Shown here piece by piece: positions 16,210 through 25,062 of a stretch of DNA of 64,000 nt (position 1 is its first letter; each line of letters opens with the position of its first letter). Under the pieces are notes generated by a model. It did no database searches and was not told where the DNA came from. It was given only the letters and a program-made list of their open reading frames with translations. The stretch covers positions 434,001-498,000 of the forward strand of contig NZ_CP087134.1 in the NCBI RefSeq assembly GCF_020911925.1, written 5' to 3'. Origin of the DNA: Flavobacterium cupriresistens (lineage in GTDB: Bacteria > Bacteroidota > Bacteroidia > Flavobacteriales > Flavobacteriaceae). The position numbers and the translations under genes were made by a program.

Positions 16210-17985
16210 TTAATTTGAAACAAAAGTTTTAGATTCACTTTTAACCTTAATATGGGACTCCTGATGCAAATTATCTGCCAAATCCTGAGCTAGTGCAACC
16301 ATAGTCATTGTTGGATTCCACGAACCACTTGCAGGCCAAAGTGCTCCTCCTGTCACATAGACATTCTCAACACCGTTTGGACGGTAATCCAAACCAACAA
16401 CTCCTTCGTCTCCTTTGCCAATCCAAAGACTTGAACCTTCATGAACCAATCCGCCCACTCTGCGTTGTTTAACCGGTGGGTGCTCACTCATCCAGACTCC
16501 TTCATCTGCATTACCGTGCCAATATTCTACAGCAGTGTGCCCTTTTGGTGATAAAGCCTCTTCTAACATCTGAAAAGTCCCATGATCCATGGTATCCCAA
16601 GTCTGCAAATCTGTTTCACCGGCTACCGCCTGCAACGTTACATTTGTTGTAGGATCAGATTGTCCGTTAAGACGCAGGTAATTCTCCGGATTTCTGAAAT
16701 CCATTTCGCCCAGTACTGCACATACAAATACCAAATAATCCTCAGAACTTGTAAGCTGTGCCATAGACGCAGTAGCGACAACATCGGGCATATAACGAGC
16801 TGCTTTCTGAGCATTCTTAAGCGGGTTTTTATCTGAAAGAACCGAAAGTTGTACGTGATATTGCATACCACTTTCTTTATTTACACCTGCCATGTAGATC
16901 GCCGCTAATTCCAATTCACTTAATTGATTTGCAAAATCATAATCTTTACGCGGAATACGTGCTACTACAGAGGTAATGAAATGTGCCGTAAAACGTTCTC
17001 CTGCTTTTTTTACCTGAGGAAAAGAATTTAAGATCAACGTAGCCGGAGGAAGTGTTCCCATTGCCAAAATCACTTTAGCATTACCTACATTTACCATTCC
17101 TCTGGAAGTTTCTAAAGCAGTGGCAACCCCGTCTTGCTGATGAATGCGGTTTACAATACAGTTACCCACCATTTGCAGCGGACTTCCCTCTCCTTTTTTA
17201 CTTAAATCAGATTGTTTTATGGCAAGATCCAACATCACAGATGGGGTAGAAAATTTAGCAAAATCCAAACCTTCCTGTACCCCTGACCCCGCTGCCAAAG
17301 GCGCTGCCATACTTCTGGTTGCTGAAGTCACTTTCCCTAAATTAGCAGCCAACATCTCCTGAAGCTCGGTTTGCAATAGTCCATACACAGGGCGTTGCAA
17401 TGCAACATGTTTTAAAACGACAGGATCTAAATCACTATCGATCTGATCGGCCGGCACTACATTTAATAAAATTTCTGCCGATTTAAAATGCGCTTTTGCA
17501 GCATCTATAGTTTCTTGCGGCCAATATTGCATTTCTTCCTGTGTAGGTCTTGGACACCAGGCACTCCACATAATACTTCTTCCTCCAAAAAAAGGAATCA
17601 TTCCGTGTTGAAACTGAATATTCCCTGCAGGTTGTGTCGCCGTTTTACTCGAAAGTGTCCACGGAAATGTTTCTGACAATCCGCCTAACACATGTTGATA
17701 AGGAATAGGTAAATTTTGAAAATGTTCCGGCAGGAAAAAAGGCCCTCTTTCTACAATCAAAATTTTAGACATTGGGTTTTGAGCTAAAGTTCGTTCGGCA
17801 AAAGCCAAAGAACAAAAACCACTACCAATTATAATAAAATCAAAATGCTCTTGTTCGCGAGCTATTTTCCAATCTGTTTCTGAAAGAAAAAAAATATGAT
17901 CGAAAACTTTTTGGGGTGTCGGATCTTGCGGTCCCGGTGTCGGGTAACCATTTGCAAAATTCGGACTTGATGAAAATGTTGTCAT
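16210..17985 (-). CDS. GMC-family FAD oxidoreductase
   Basis: A 591-residue flavoenzyme of the glucose-methanol-choline superfamily, oxidising an alcohol or sugar group. The FAD-binding start DFIIIGSGFCSLAF is at about 49-62, the GGRSIMWSAW segment is the second FAD contact, and the C-terminus has NVYVTGGALWP and SGSWNPTMTMVAL, the conserved GMC ending. There is no Sec or Tat signal, so it acts in the cytoplasm unless exported with a partner. The neighbouring haem lipoprotein recalls GMC dehydrogenases that pass electrons to cytochrome c, but those large subunits are exported, so this is only a hypothesis. Substrate unknown. Confidence 0.85.
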   Translation of the reverse strand: MTTFSSSPNFANGYPTPGPQDPTPQKVFDHIFFLSETDWKIAREQEHFDFIIIGSGFCSLAFAERTLAQNPMSKILIVERGPFFLPEHFQNLPIPYQHVLGGLSETFPWTLSSKTATQPAGNIQFQHGMIPFFGGRSIMWSAWCPRPTQEEMQYWPQETIDAAKAHFKSAEILLNVVPADQIDSDLDPVVLKHVALQRPVYGLLQTELQEMLAANLGKVTSATRSMAAPLAAGSGVQEGLDFAKFSTPSVMLDLAIKQSDLSKKGEGSPLQMVGNCIVNRIHQQDGVATALETSRGMVNVGNAKVILAMGTLPPATLILNSFPQVKKAGERFTAHFITSVVARIPRKDYDFANQLSELELAAIYMAGVNKESGMQYHVQLSVLSDKNPLKNAQKAARYMPDVVATASMAQLTSSEDYLVFVCAVLGEMDFRNPENYLRLNGQSDPTTNVTLQAVAGETDLQTWDTMDHGTFQMLEEALSPKGHTAVEYWHGNADEGVWMSEHPPVKQRRVGGLVHEGSSLWIGKGDEGVVGLDYRPNGVENVYVTGGALWPASGSWNPTMTMVALAQDLADNLHQESHIKVKSESKTFVSN

Positions 17986-18049
17986 AATACTTCTTTTTTA
18001 GGTTAATTGTTGGTGTTTGAGATTTATTATTTAGAAAGACAAAAACAGC

Positions 18050-18085
18050 AAAAAAACCGAAACTGTTGCTTCGCTTTTTTTGCCA
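18050..18085 (-). terminator. Weak hairpin after the haem lipoprotein gene
   Basis: An imperfect CGAA...TTCG stem with T-rich flanks lies in the 154-base gap between the lipoprotein gene and the GMC gene. It resembles the strong hairpin at 15199-15224 but is mismatched. It may lower GMC expression relative to the lipoprotein; it is probably not a full terminator. Confidence 0.3.
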
Positions 18086-18139
18086 TTCTTATTTTAGGTG
18101 ATCAATCGCTTTTTGACGACAATACCATTTTTATTTCAC

Positions 18140-19945
18140 TTATATTTTTTTCTTACTAGAGGACGATAACGGTATAATTTCACCGAAAACATGACTCAGG
18201 ATTTTGGGTTGCAGACTAGGACTAGTATTATTACTATGACAAGAAAAACAAGAGATTGCAGTGCTGTCTGTCGAAGCCGTTGATGGAGATTGAACAAACG
18301 TTTCCATGGTACTATTAGACAACTGTCCGGTACCAATTGCATCTCCATTAGGAATTGAGTCAGCTGTCCCTCCATAGGGGTAAACATTCCCGTTTGGTGC
18401 AGCACCTCCAAAAGTCCATGTTGCTCCTATTAACAGATAATTTTTTCTGACATCTTTGCCTACCAACATCTTACGAACGGCATTATTTATGGAAATGATC
18501 TCACTGTTGGAATCAGCCGGTGTTTGATCTTCTCCGTTAGGAACGGTATTAGAAGCCACTCCCCAAGCCATAATTCTTCTTACATTAGGAGTCTTAATCG
18601 TTGTATCTTTTACCTGAATCGTATTACCTGAAACAGTCATACTTTGAAAGTTTTGATTTCCTGTTGTATCATTGGCATTGACATTAAAAAGCCATCCTTT
18701 ACCGGTATCGGCTCGCACCTGTTTTATATTATTTTGTTTATCGCGGTAAGCGTAAGCATCATTTGGCGAGTTTTTCTCATGTTCAAAAGTGGCCCAAACC
18801 ATTTCAGGATGTCCGGCTACACTTCCTACAACATGCATTCCTACCAATGCTAATGTTGTTGTTTTTTGCCCCTTTTCAACCCATACCTTTGGATTGGACT
18901 TATCATAAGTAGGGATTACCGCTTTTATCGTAACATAAGTATCCGCGTTTGGTAAATCTTTGACTTCTACCCATGACGTTTTTAATTCCATTGCCAAAGC
19001 ATCCGGATCGGGAGGTGCGGCCCAGCCTTTTGTTTTTGCATAGGCCAAAATACTATCTCTGGCGCTGGCTGTGGTTGGAAATTGATTTCCGTTTAATTTA
19101 CCCTCGTTGACTCCGGTTAAAAAATAAGCGTAAACATCATTAACCATAGTGATATAGTATACTAATGATTTATTTTCTCCCATTAAAGCGCCATGAGAAC
19201 CTGCTTGTCCTTGTTCAGACTGCACTTCTCTACCTTTAGAATCAAGAAAAATTGATTTTGCCCCTATTTTAAATTCCTGTACCACCGCGGACGGGTTAAT
19301 TTTACTGTCGATAACAGGTTTTGGATTTTTGATGACTTTTCCTTTTGTATCAATAAAAGAGTGCAATCCTGAGGCATTGGTCAAAATATGATCGAACTGG
19401 ATTAATTTGTTAGCGTCGTTTTTAACTTTTTCGTCTTTTTTCGCTGCTTCAATTTCAAACCTTCTTCCATTTTTATCGATCAAAATAGGCAATCTGTTTG
19501 GTCCGCTTTGATTAATGTTACTTACCGCACGAATCGCTTCATTGGCTTTGTGTTGTGTCAGCGTACGTTTGTTTAAGGAATCAGGAGGAGAAACATTGTA
19601 AAATACGGGAGATTCTAAAACAGTTCCTTTTCCGTTATATCCTCCTGAAGCCGGAGACGTTAGCCATAAGAACATCTGCTCCGACCATTTATAAAAATCA
19701 CAATTGTTTTTACTCGGAAACAACACACTGTTTGCCGGTTTGACTAATCCGTTTTCAGTTACGGTACCCGAAGCAAACCAAGACTTAAACTCGGATTCAG
19801 ACACCGTGCAAGTTTCTTTTACATCTTGTGGTAAATACTCATAATCATTAGAAGCCAAAAGGCCTTTCTCTTTTTTACATCCTAAAAACAGGATTACTAT
19901 TACCATAAATGCTACAGCAATAATTTTTGTGGTTGTTTTTTTCAT
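18140..19945 (-). CDS. Large lipoprotein with one C-terminal haem c motif
   Basis: An approximately 601-residue exported lipoprotein: hydrophobic signal ending FLGC, then KKEKG. The C-terminal part has a single CFSCH (CxxCH) motif about 31 residues from the end, which in the periplasm would bind one haem c. The intervening 500 residues have no domain I recognise; KWSEQMFLWLTSP near residue 90 and several Trp-rich stretches look conserved. I start it at the ATG at 19945; a GTG three codons upstream (19954) is the alternative. It lies between a DUF1842-like gene and the GMC gene on the same strand and may be an electron acceptor or substrate binder at the membrane. Confidence 0.75.
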   Translation of the reverse strand: MKKTTTKIIAVAFMVIVILFLGCKKEKGLLASNDYEYLPQDVKETCTVSESEFKSWFASGTVTENGLVKPANSVLFPSKNNCDFYKWSEQMFLWLTSPASGGYNGKGTVLESPVFYNVSPPDSLNKRTLTQHKANEAIRAVSNINQSGPNRLPILIDKNGRRFEIEAAKKDEKVKNDANKLIQFDHILTNASGLHSFIDTKGKVIKNPKPVIDSKINPSAVVQEFKIGAKSIFLDSKGREVQSEQGQAGSHGALMGENKSLVYYITMVNDVYAYFLTGVNEGKLNGNQFPTTASARDSILAYAKTKGWAAPPDPDALAMELKTSWVEVKDLPNADTYVTIKAVIPTYDKSNPKVWVEKGQKTTTLALVGMHVVGSVAGHPEMVWATFEHEKNSPNDAYAYRDKQNNIKQVRADTGKGWLFNVNANDTTGNQNFQSMTVSGNTIQVKDTTIKTPNVRRIMAWGVASNTVPNGEDQTPADSNSEIISINNAVRKMLVGKDVRKNYLLIGATWTFGGAAPNGNVYPYGGTADSIPNGDAIGTGQLSNSTMETFVQSPSTASTDSTAISCFSCHSNNTSPSLQPKILSHVFGEIIPLSSSSKKKI

Positions 19946-20048
19946 CTTTTTCACAGTTTAGATTTGGTTTATTTAGGGATATAATTAAGCAGCAAAACAT
20001 TTATTTAAATTCACATTACAGGCAGTAAAATGATCAGGCGTATCTTTT

Positions 20049-20468
20049 TTAGTTGATACCAAATTCCTCTTTCAAATTTTCCGCCAAAGCAACAGGTTCA
20101 TTTTCAATCTGGTGATTGTGGCACGAAAAACCTCCCGTTCCGTCCCAGCAGTTATTAATCGCAAAATAGGCATCAAAATCAGCCAAAAAAGAGTCATTCT
20201 CCGATTTCTCCAACGACTGTCTGTACTTTCCTTGCAGGCTGACTACTTTTGTGAATTGCCCTAATCGCGTAACATTGATTTTTCCTTTAACCTCAATGGC
20301 TATATCATTTTCAGAATCATCTACGGTTTGTTTAATGATAACCGTACCCGTCACAGAATTCTTCAATGGCTTTACTATCAAACTAAACGTAGCAATGGGA
20401 GCACCCGGCATCCCAACATTTCCTATAGTTCCTTCTGCTAAATAATCTTCTGTTACTAAATTTTCCAT
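20049..20468 (-). CDS. DUF1842-like protein, first gene of the GMC locus
   Basis: A 139-residue protein with no signal peptide, resembling the DUF1842 family (a beta-rich domain of unknown function). It aligns well with the gene at 24616-25029: both have a GNVGxPGAPIATFSL stretch near residue 15, a KxxxTxxGxFTKVVSL middle and a WxGxGGFS segment. I start it at MENLV (20468), because this matches the start of the paralogue and keeps a shared upstream motif at a similar distance; the ATG at 20495 would add nine residues. First gene of a four-gene minus-strand unit. Function unknown. Confidence 0.7.
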   Translation of the reverse strand: MENLVTEDYLAEGTIGNVGMPGAPIATFSLIVKPLKNSVTGTVIIKQTVDDSENDIAIEVKGKINVTRLGQFTKVVSLQGKYRQSLEKSENDSFLADFDAYFAINNCWDGTGGFSCHNHQIENEPVALAENLKEEFGIN

Positions 20469-20505
20469 TTTGGTTTGGTTTTTGGTTTTTGTCATGTTTA
20501 ATTAG

Positions 20506-20730
20506 AACTTTTCAGAATTGAGCTGGTTTCTTTCGAGTGGCTGCTCTTCTCTTTATTGAAAAGTAAACGGGCATAAAAATGGAACGCTATTCCGTACTCC
20601 ATCTCTTAAATTCCCTATCAAAGCTATAACAGCAGTCCCGCTTAGAGCAAAAAAATGTCATAAGGCAATTTTTTTTTGTCATGAAAGAGATAAAAAATGC
20701 CCCAAGAGTCCTTTTAGATGTCATGAAAGC
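20506..20730 (-). promoter_or_regulatory. Upstream control region of the DUF1842/GMC locus
   Basis: Two elements recur upstream of the second DUF1842-like gene. Near the start: ACTTTTCAGAATTGAGC and GAGTGGCTGCTC (20507-20545), comparable with 25063-25105. Further out: GTCATGAAAGAGATAAAAAA (20678-20697), comparable with 25273-25291. TGTCAT(G/A)A occurs three times (20656, 20677, 20719), which suggests a repeated regulator site. Confidence 0.5.
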
Positions 20731-20892
20731 CCTTCTTACCTAGATGAGATAAATAGTTTAGTAAATGAATTCAAAGCAAACATCCCTAACTTAATCGCAG
20801 AATAGCCGTGCTTTTAAAACTTTAAAAAGGCAGTTGAGAAACCGTTTTACGCGGCAACAATATTATATTTTAAAATTATCTTTCAATTATTT

Positions 20893-20923
20893 TTGAAAGT
20901 TTAAAAACTTTTGCTTACATTTG
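20893..20923 (+). promoter_or_regulatory. Promoter of the GbsR-type operon, with possible operator
   Basis: TTG (20893-20895), 20 bases, then TACATTTG (20916-20923) fits the Bacteroidota promoter consensus; the ATG is 5 bases after the box. The spacer contains the palindrome AAAGTTTAAAAACTTT (20897-20912). A related TGAAAGTTTAAAAC lies at about 21462-21475, after the regulator gene and before the first membrane gene, so this may be the operator. Confidence 0.6.
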
Positions 20924-20927
20924 ATCT

Positions 20928-21431
20928 ATGGAATTCAAAGAAGCAAAAAATAAATTCGTACAGACCTGGGGAGCTTTAGGTTCTCAATGGGGCATCAATA
21001 AAACCATGGCACAGATTCATGCTTTACTGATGGTTTCTAACGAGCCGGTTTCTATGGAAGACATTATGGATGAATTGCAGATTTCCCGTGGTAATGCAAG
21101 TATGAACTTAAGAGGTTTAATGGATTGGGGAATTGTATATAAAGAATACAAAGCTGGAGAAAGAAGGGAATTTTTTACTGCTGAAAAAGATCTGGACGAA
21201 TTGGCTGTAAAAATTGCCAGAGAAAGAAGCAAAAGAGAGATTAAACCTGCTCTTAAAATCCTAAAAGAAGTTTCCTCAATAGAAGCAAAAGACACTGCCG
21301 AAGAAAAACACTTTATCGATCAAACCAATAAATTGTATGATTTTGTTTTAAAGGCAGATAATATGCTGGATAAAATAACAGAGTTTAACGAAAACTGGCT
21401 AGGTCGTCTGGTTTTAAAAATCATGAAATAA
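20928..21431 (+). CDS. GbsR/MarR-family transcriptional regulator
   Basis: A 167-residue winged-helix regulator of the GbsR type. The DNA-binding region is NKTMAQIHALLMVSNEPVSME ... ELQISRGNASMNLRGLMDWG, followed by the wing (KEYKAGERREFF), and the second half is a helical dimerisation and effector part. Family members sense osmolytes or small organic molecules. It has a very short leader and is the first gene of an operon with two membrane proteins, a DCC protein, an epimerase and an SRPBCC protein. A palindrome in its own promoter and a copy before the next gene suggest autoregulation. Confidence 0.85.
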   Translation: MEFKEAKNKFVQTWGALGSQWGINKTMAQIHALLMVSNEPVSMEDIMDELQISRGNASMNLRGLMDWGIVYKEYKAGERREFFTAEKDLDELAVKIARERSKREIKPALKILKEVSSIEAKDTAEEKHFIDQTNKLYDFVLKADNMLDKITEFNENWLGRLVLKIMK

Positions 21432-21501
21432 AAAAATTTCATTAAAAGTTTCATTTTTTTCTGAAAGTTTAAAACAATCAATAACTATAAACAAACAGAC
21501 C

Positions 21502-21849
21502 ATGAATCTCAACATTACTGGCTATCTGATTTACCTCAGCATCACGATTTTCATCATTTTCAGAGTTGGGAAAATCTGTTACAAGAATGGGAACATTTAT
21601 GTCCGCGAACTGATTCCGGATCACATCGAAATTTGTCAAAAAATCAATCAGGTATTGTTACTGGCGTATTATCTTTTGAATAGTGGTTATTGTGCCATGA
21701 CTTTAGTTTCCTGGCAGAAAATCACATCATCGACACAACTTATTGAAACCATCGGAATAAAAACGGCGATCATTATTTTCATCATTTCAATTTTACATTA
21801 TCTCAATATTATAATTCTTACCAAATACATTCAAAAACTAATTAAATAA
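21502..21849 (+). CDS. Small membrane protein, paralogue of the next gene
   Basis: A 115-residue integral membrane protein with three hydrophobic segments. It is a tandem paralogue of the following gene: both share a Y-x-I-Y-L first helix, a K-N-G-x-I turn, an N-x-x-x-x-x-x-x-Y-L-L-N-x-G helix and a C-terminal helix. No family name is known to me. As the second gene of the GbsR-type operon, it may form a two-subunit membrane complex with its paralogue. A possible operator (about 21462-21475) lies just before it. Confidence 0.7.
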   Translation: MNLNITGYLIYLSITIFIIFRVGKICYKNGNIYVRELIPDHIEICQKINQVLLLAYYLLNSGYCAMTLVSWQKITSSTQLIETIGIKTAIIIFIISILHYLNIIILTKYIQKLIK

Positions 21850-21868
21850 CACCTTAAATTTAACTATC

Positions 21869-22252
21869 ATGGAAACTATAAAAATCTTAATCGGTTACAG
21901 TATTTATTTGCCAATTGCATTATTCCTTACCTACTATGTTTCTAAAACACTTTTTAAAAATGGGAAAATCTTTATGCTTGATATTTTTAAAGGAAGAGAA
22001 GATATCGCTCAGGCCACCAATAAACTTTTTGAAACCGGTTTCTATCTTTTAAATGTTGGATTCGCTTTAATGATTTTACAACTTGAATTGAGCAGAGACA
22101 GTTACCAGGAATTAATTGAAAATTTAAGTTATAAAATTGGCGGATTCTCTATTTACTTAGGTATAATGTTATTCATCAATTTGTACTTTTTCTTCAGAGG
22201 AAAAAGAAAAGCAAAAGAAACAAGAGAAGAACGATTAGTATTTAAAGCTTAA
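21869..22252 (+). CDS. Small membrane protein, paralogue of the previous gene
   Basis: A 127-residue integral membrane protein with about three hydrophobic segments and a basic C-terminal tail (GKRKAKETREER). It shares the YLLNVGFALM and FKNGKIF segments with the 115-residue protein 19 bases upstream. Function unknown. The retained duplication suggests a hetero-oligomer or two separate partners. The frame is intact. Confidence 0.7.
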   Translation: METIKILIGYSIYLPIALFLTYYVSKTLFKNGKIFMLDIFKGREDIAQATNKLFETGFYLLNVGFALMILQLELSRDSYQELIENLSYKIGGFSIYLGIMLFINLYFFFRGKRKAKETREERLVFKA

Positions 22253-22313
22253 GTCATCCCTTACATCTGGCGGGACTTATAAAACTCGTCAGATTTACTA
22301 AAAACTACCTGTC

Positions 22314-23135
22314 ATGAAAACACTGGAAAACCAAACTTTACTGTATGACGAAGACTGTCCGTTATGTCAAGTTTACACTACGGGTTTTATAAAAGCAAAA
22401 ATGCTGGACGAAAACGGTCGTAAATCGTATTGTCAATTAGATGAAAACGAACAAACTTTTGTTGACATAAACCGTGCTTCCAATGAGATTGCGTTAATAG
22501 ACAACAAAAATCAAACGGTGCTTTATGGAATTGACAGTTTGCTAAAAGTCCTTGGATTCTCTTTTCCTTTAATTGAAAAAATCGGAAATATAAAACCCGT
22601 TAAATTCTTTTTGAAGAAACTGTATTCGTTTGTTTCTTATAATCGAAAAGTCATTATTCCGAGTAAAATCAATACAGCGGCGAAGTTACAATGTGTACCG
22701 AATTTCAATTATAAGTATCGATTTTTATTTATTGGTTTTGCTACTGTTATGACCACAATCGTATTGTACAACTATTCTTTTCTGATTCCGAGTTTGCCAA
22801 AAGCAAGTATCACAAGAGAATTTATGATAGCAATTGGACAACTCTTTTTTCAATCTTTGTTTCTTTTGAAATCAGACCGAAAAACAATCCTCAATTATAG
22901 CGGGAATCTAATGACGGTTTCTTTAATGGGATCCTTACTGCTTCTTCCAATACTGGCATTTCAGACTGTTGTCACTATTTCAGTAAATACCTCTTTAATT
23001 TGGTTTGTTCTTACCGCTTTTATTATGTTTATGGAACATTACAGAAGGATTAAAATACTACAACTACCGACTTACTTATGTATCACGTGGGTTGTTTACA
23101 GACTTATTGTTTTACTCTTAATTTTAAATTTCTAA
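22314..23135 (+). CDS. DCC-family (DUF393) thiol protein with membrane domain
   Basis: A 273-residue protein. The first 110 residues are a DCC/DUF393 thioredoxin-like domain with LLYDEDCPLCQVY (Cys15, Cys18) at the start, the family signature. Residues about 135-273 hold four hydrophobic helices, so the domain is tethered to the inner membrane. DCC proteins are thought to be thiol-disulfide oxidoreductases, but their partners are mostly unknown. Its stop overlaps the start of the epimerase gene (TAATG), so translation is coupled. Confidence 0.8.
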   Translation: MKTLENQTLLYDEDCPLCQVYTTGFIKAKMLDENGRKSYCQLDENEQTFVDINRASNEIALIDNKNQTVLYGIDSLLKVLGFSFPLIEKIGNIKPVKFFLKKLYSFVSYNRKVIIPSKINTAAKLQCVPNFNYKYRFLFIGFATVMTTIVLYNYSFLIPSLPKASITREFMIAIGQLFFQSLFLLKSDRKTILNYSGNLMTVSLMGSLLLLPILAFQTVVTISVNTSLIWFVLTAFIMFMEHYRRIKILQLPTYLCITWVVYRLIVLLLILNF

Positions 23136-24049
23136 TGATCCGAAATAAATTAATCATCGCAGCAGGAACCGGCTTTTTAGGTCAGGGTTTACTAAGTCAT
23201 TTTAAAGACAGATTCGGAGAAATCGTAATCTTAACCCGAGGGAAATCAAAAACGATTGACGGAATTAAATATGTTAATTGGAATGCTAAGACATTCTCCG
23301 GCTGGGAAAAAGAACTCGAAAACGCGGCCGTTTTGATAAACCTTGCGGGAAAATCGGTTGATTGCCGGTACACCAAAAAAAATAAAAAAGAGATACTGTT
23401 ATCCCGAATTGAAAGCACCAAGATTTTAAATAAAGCAGTCTTAAATTGTAAAAACGCACCGAAACACTGGTTGAATTCCTCAACCTCTACCATATATCGT
23501 TTCTCATTAGACAAGGAAATGGACGAAAGGAACGGCGAAATTGGCAATGATTTCTCGATGAACGTGGCGCAATCCTGGGAAAAAGCTTTTTTTAAAACCG
23601 AAACGCCAAGTACCTTAAAAACGGCTTTGAGAACATCTATTGTTTTAGGAAAAAAGGGAGGTGCATTAGTACCGCTAAAAACCCTTGCCCAATTTGGCTT
23701 TGGCGGAAAACAAGGAAATGGAAACCAAATGGTAAGCTGGATTCATGAAACAGATTTTGCCAGAGCAATAGATTTTATAATCGACAAAGAAATAACCGGA
23801 GTACTGAATATTGTAGCTCCAAAACCCGTGACAAATAAAAATTTCATGTCCTTACTACGAAAAGCCGTCAAGGCTCCATTTGGGATTCCAATAACGGAAT
23901 CGCTATTAAAATTAGGCTCTCTGCTTATCCGGACTGAACCGGAATTGGTTTTAAAAAGCAGGAATGTGATTCCGAAACGATTGCTTGAAGAAGGTTTTCA
24001 ATTTGAATTTGACACTTTAGAAAAAGCATTAAAAAATCTAATACAATGA
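23135..24049 (+). CDS. TIGR01777-type NAD(P)-binding epimerase
   Basis: A 304-residue protein of the SDR-like TIGR01777 (YfcH) family: Rossmann motif AAGTGFLG (9-16), NLAGKSVDCRYTKKNK, LNSSTSTIY, a W-x-x-E-type middle and FGGKQGNGNQMVSWIHETDFARA, the conserved substrate loop. Family substrates are unknown. I start it at the ATG overlapping the previous stop (TAATG); a longer frame starts 57 bases earlier within the DCC gene and adds residues unrelated to the family. It overlaps the next gene by four bases (ATGA). Confidence 0.85.
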   Translation: MIRNKLIIAAGTGFLGQGLLSHFKDRFGEIVILTRGKSKTIDGIKYVNWNAKTFSGWEKELENAAVLINLAGKSVDCRYTKKNKKEILLSRIESTKILNKAVLNCKNAPKHWLNSSTSTIYRFSLDKEMDERNGEIGNDFSMNVAQSWEKAFFKTETPSTLKTALRTSIVLGKKGGALVPLKTLAQFGFGGKQGNGNQMVSWIHETDFARAIDFIIDKEITGVLNIVAPKPVTNKNFMSLLRKAVKAPFGIPITESLLKLGSLLIRTEPELVLKSRNVIPKRLLEEGFQFEFDTLEKALKNLIQ

Positions 24050-24504
24050 CAACAATAAACTTAGTCACCAAAATAAAAGCCTCAAAACAAATTGTTTTTG
24101 ATACCGCGAGAGATATTGATTTGCATCAAAAATCAACAGCAACTTCAAATGAAAAAGCCATTGCCGGTATTACATCGGGCTTAATTAATTTCAATGAAAC
24201 CGTCACCTGGAGAGGAAAACATTTCGGATTTTATCTGACGCACAAAAGCCGAATCACAAAAATGGATCTTTATGATTATTTTCTGGATGAAATGGAGGAA
24301 GGCAAATTCAAATCATTCAAACACCAACATTTTTTTGAAGAACAAAACGGGGTTACCATCATGAAAGACCATTTACAATATGAAACGCCTTATGGCATTT
24401 TCGGAGAATTGTTTGATATTATATGCCTCGAAAAGCATCTGACCAATTTTCTTTTAGCCAGAAATAAAATCCTGAAAGAGACCGCAGAGAACAGCTCCCT
24501 GTAA
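24046..24504 (+). CDS. SRPBCC-fold protein
   Basis: A 152-residue soluble protein of the SRPBCC/START-like fold (MTTINLVTKIKASKQIVFDTARDIDLH at the start; VTWRGKHFGF and the final helix EKHLTNFLLARNKILKE at the end). Small proteins of this type bind hydrophobic ligands and are often encoded beside TIGR01777 epimerases, as here, where start and stop codons overlap (ATGA). Last gene of the GbsR-type operon, followed by a terminator. Confidence 0.8.
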   Translation: MTTINLVTKIKASKQIVFDTARDIDLHQKSTATSNEKAIAGITSGLINFNETVTWRGKHFGFYLTHKSRITKMDLYDYFLDEMEEGKFKSFKHQHFFEEQNGVTIMKDHLQYETPYGIFGELFDIICLEKHLTNFLLARNKILKETAENSSL

Positions 24505-24506
24505 CA

Positions 24507-24537
24507 AAAAAGACCGTCTGTGTCAGACGATCTTTTT
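24507..24537 (+). terminator. Terminator of the GbsR-type operon
   Basis: AAAAAGACCGTCTG-TGT-CAGACGATCTTTTT, a 14 bp stem with one mismatch and a T-run, two bases after the SRPBCC gene stop codon. Confidence 0.85.
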
Positions 24538-24598
24538 ACATTGAAACTCTTGTCGGGAATAGTTATGGTGATTCATACTATTCCTGTATCGAATTATT

Positions 24599-24623
24599 TG
24601 GCGTAAATTTTATATTTACGCCA
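24599..24623 (-). terminator. Hairpin overlapping the end of the second DUF1842-like gene
   Basis: TGGCGTAAA pairs with TTTACGCCA around a seven-base loop. The right arm contains the stop codon at 24616-24618. On the minus strand little U-tract follows, so it is a weak terminator or a 3-prime-end stabiliser. Confidence 0.5.
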
Positions 24624-25029
24624 ACTCTTCCTTTAGGTTTCTTATTGCTTGAACTGGTACATTTTCAATATGGTGTCTCCAGTAAGAGAAACCTCCAATT
24701 CCGTTCCACTCATTATCGATCGCAAAATGCGCATCAAATTCAGCCGGAAAAGCTCCGATTGCCGGCGGCGGGAAAGACTGAATGTACTCTCCGTGCAAGC
24801 TAACTACTTTTGTAAAAGGTCCAAATCCGGTAGCATAAATTTTTCCTTTTACATCTACAACGATATGGCTGTCCGGTCCATCTATCGCTTGCGTAATCAC
24901 AACAGTACCAGATACTGAATTTTGTGATGGTACAACTACTAAACTAAATGTAGCGATTGGAGCTCCCGGAGTTCCAACATTTCCTATTTTGCCACTTGCT
25001 AAATAAGCATCTGCTAATAATTTTGACAT
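24616..25029 (-). CDS. DUF1842-like protein, stand-alone paralogue
   Basis: A 137-residue paralogue of the protein at 20049-20468, with shared GNVGTPGAPIATFSL, GPFTKVVSLHGEY and GIGGFSYW segments. No signal peptide or membrane segment. It stands alone about 4 kb from the GMC locus, with the GbsR operon in between on the other strand, but shares two upstream elements with the first copy, so the two are probably co-regulated. The FSCH of the first copy is FSYW here, so the cysteine/histidine pair is not conserved. Function unknown. Confidence 0.7.
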   Translation of the reverse strand: MSKLLADAYLASGKIGNVGTPGAPIATFSLVVVPSQNSVSGTVVITQAIDGPDSHIVVDVKGKIYATGFGPFTKVVSLHGEYIQSFPPPAIGAFPAEFDAHFAIDNEWNGIGGFSYWRHHIENVPVQAIRNLKEELA

Positions 25030-25062
25030 AACTTTTCAATTTAATTTTTTCTTACTCGTAAG

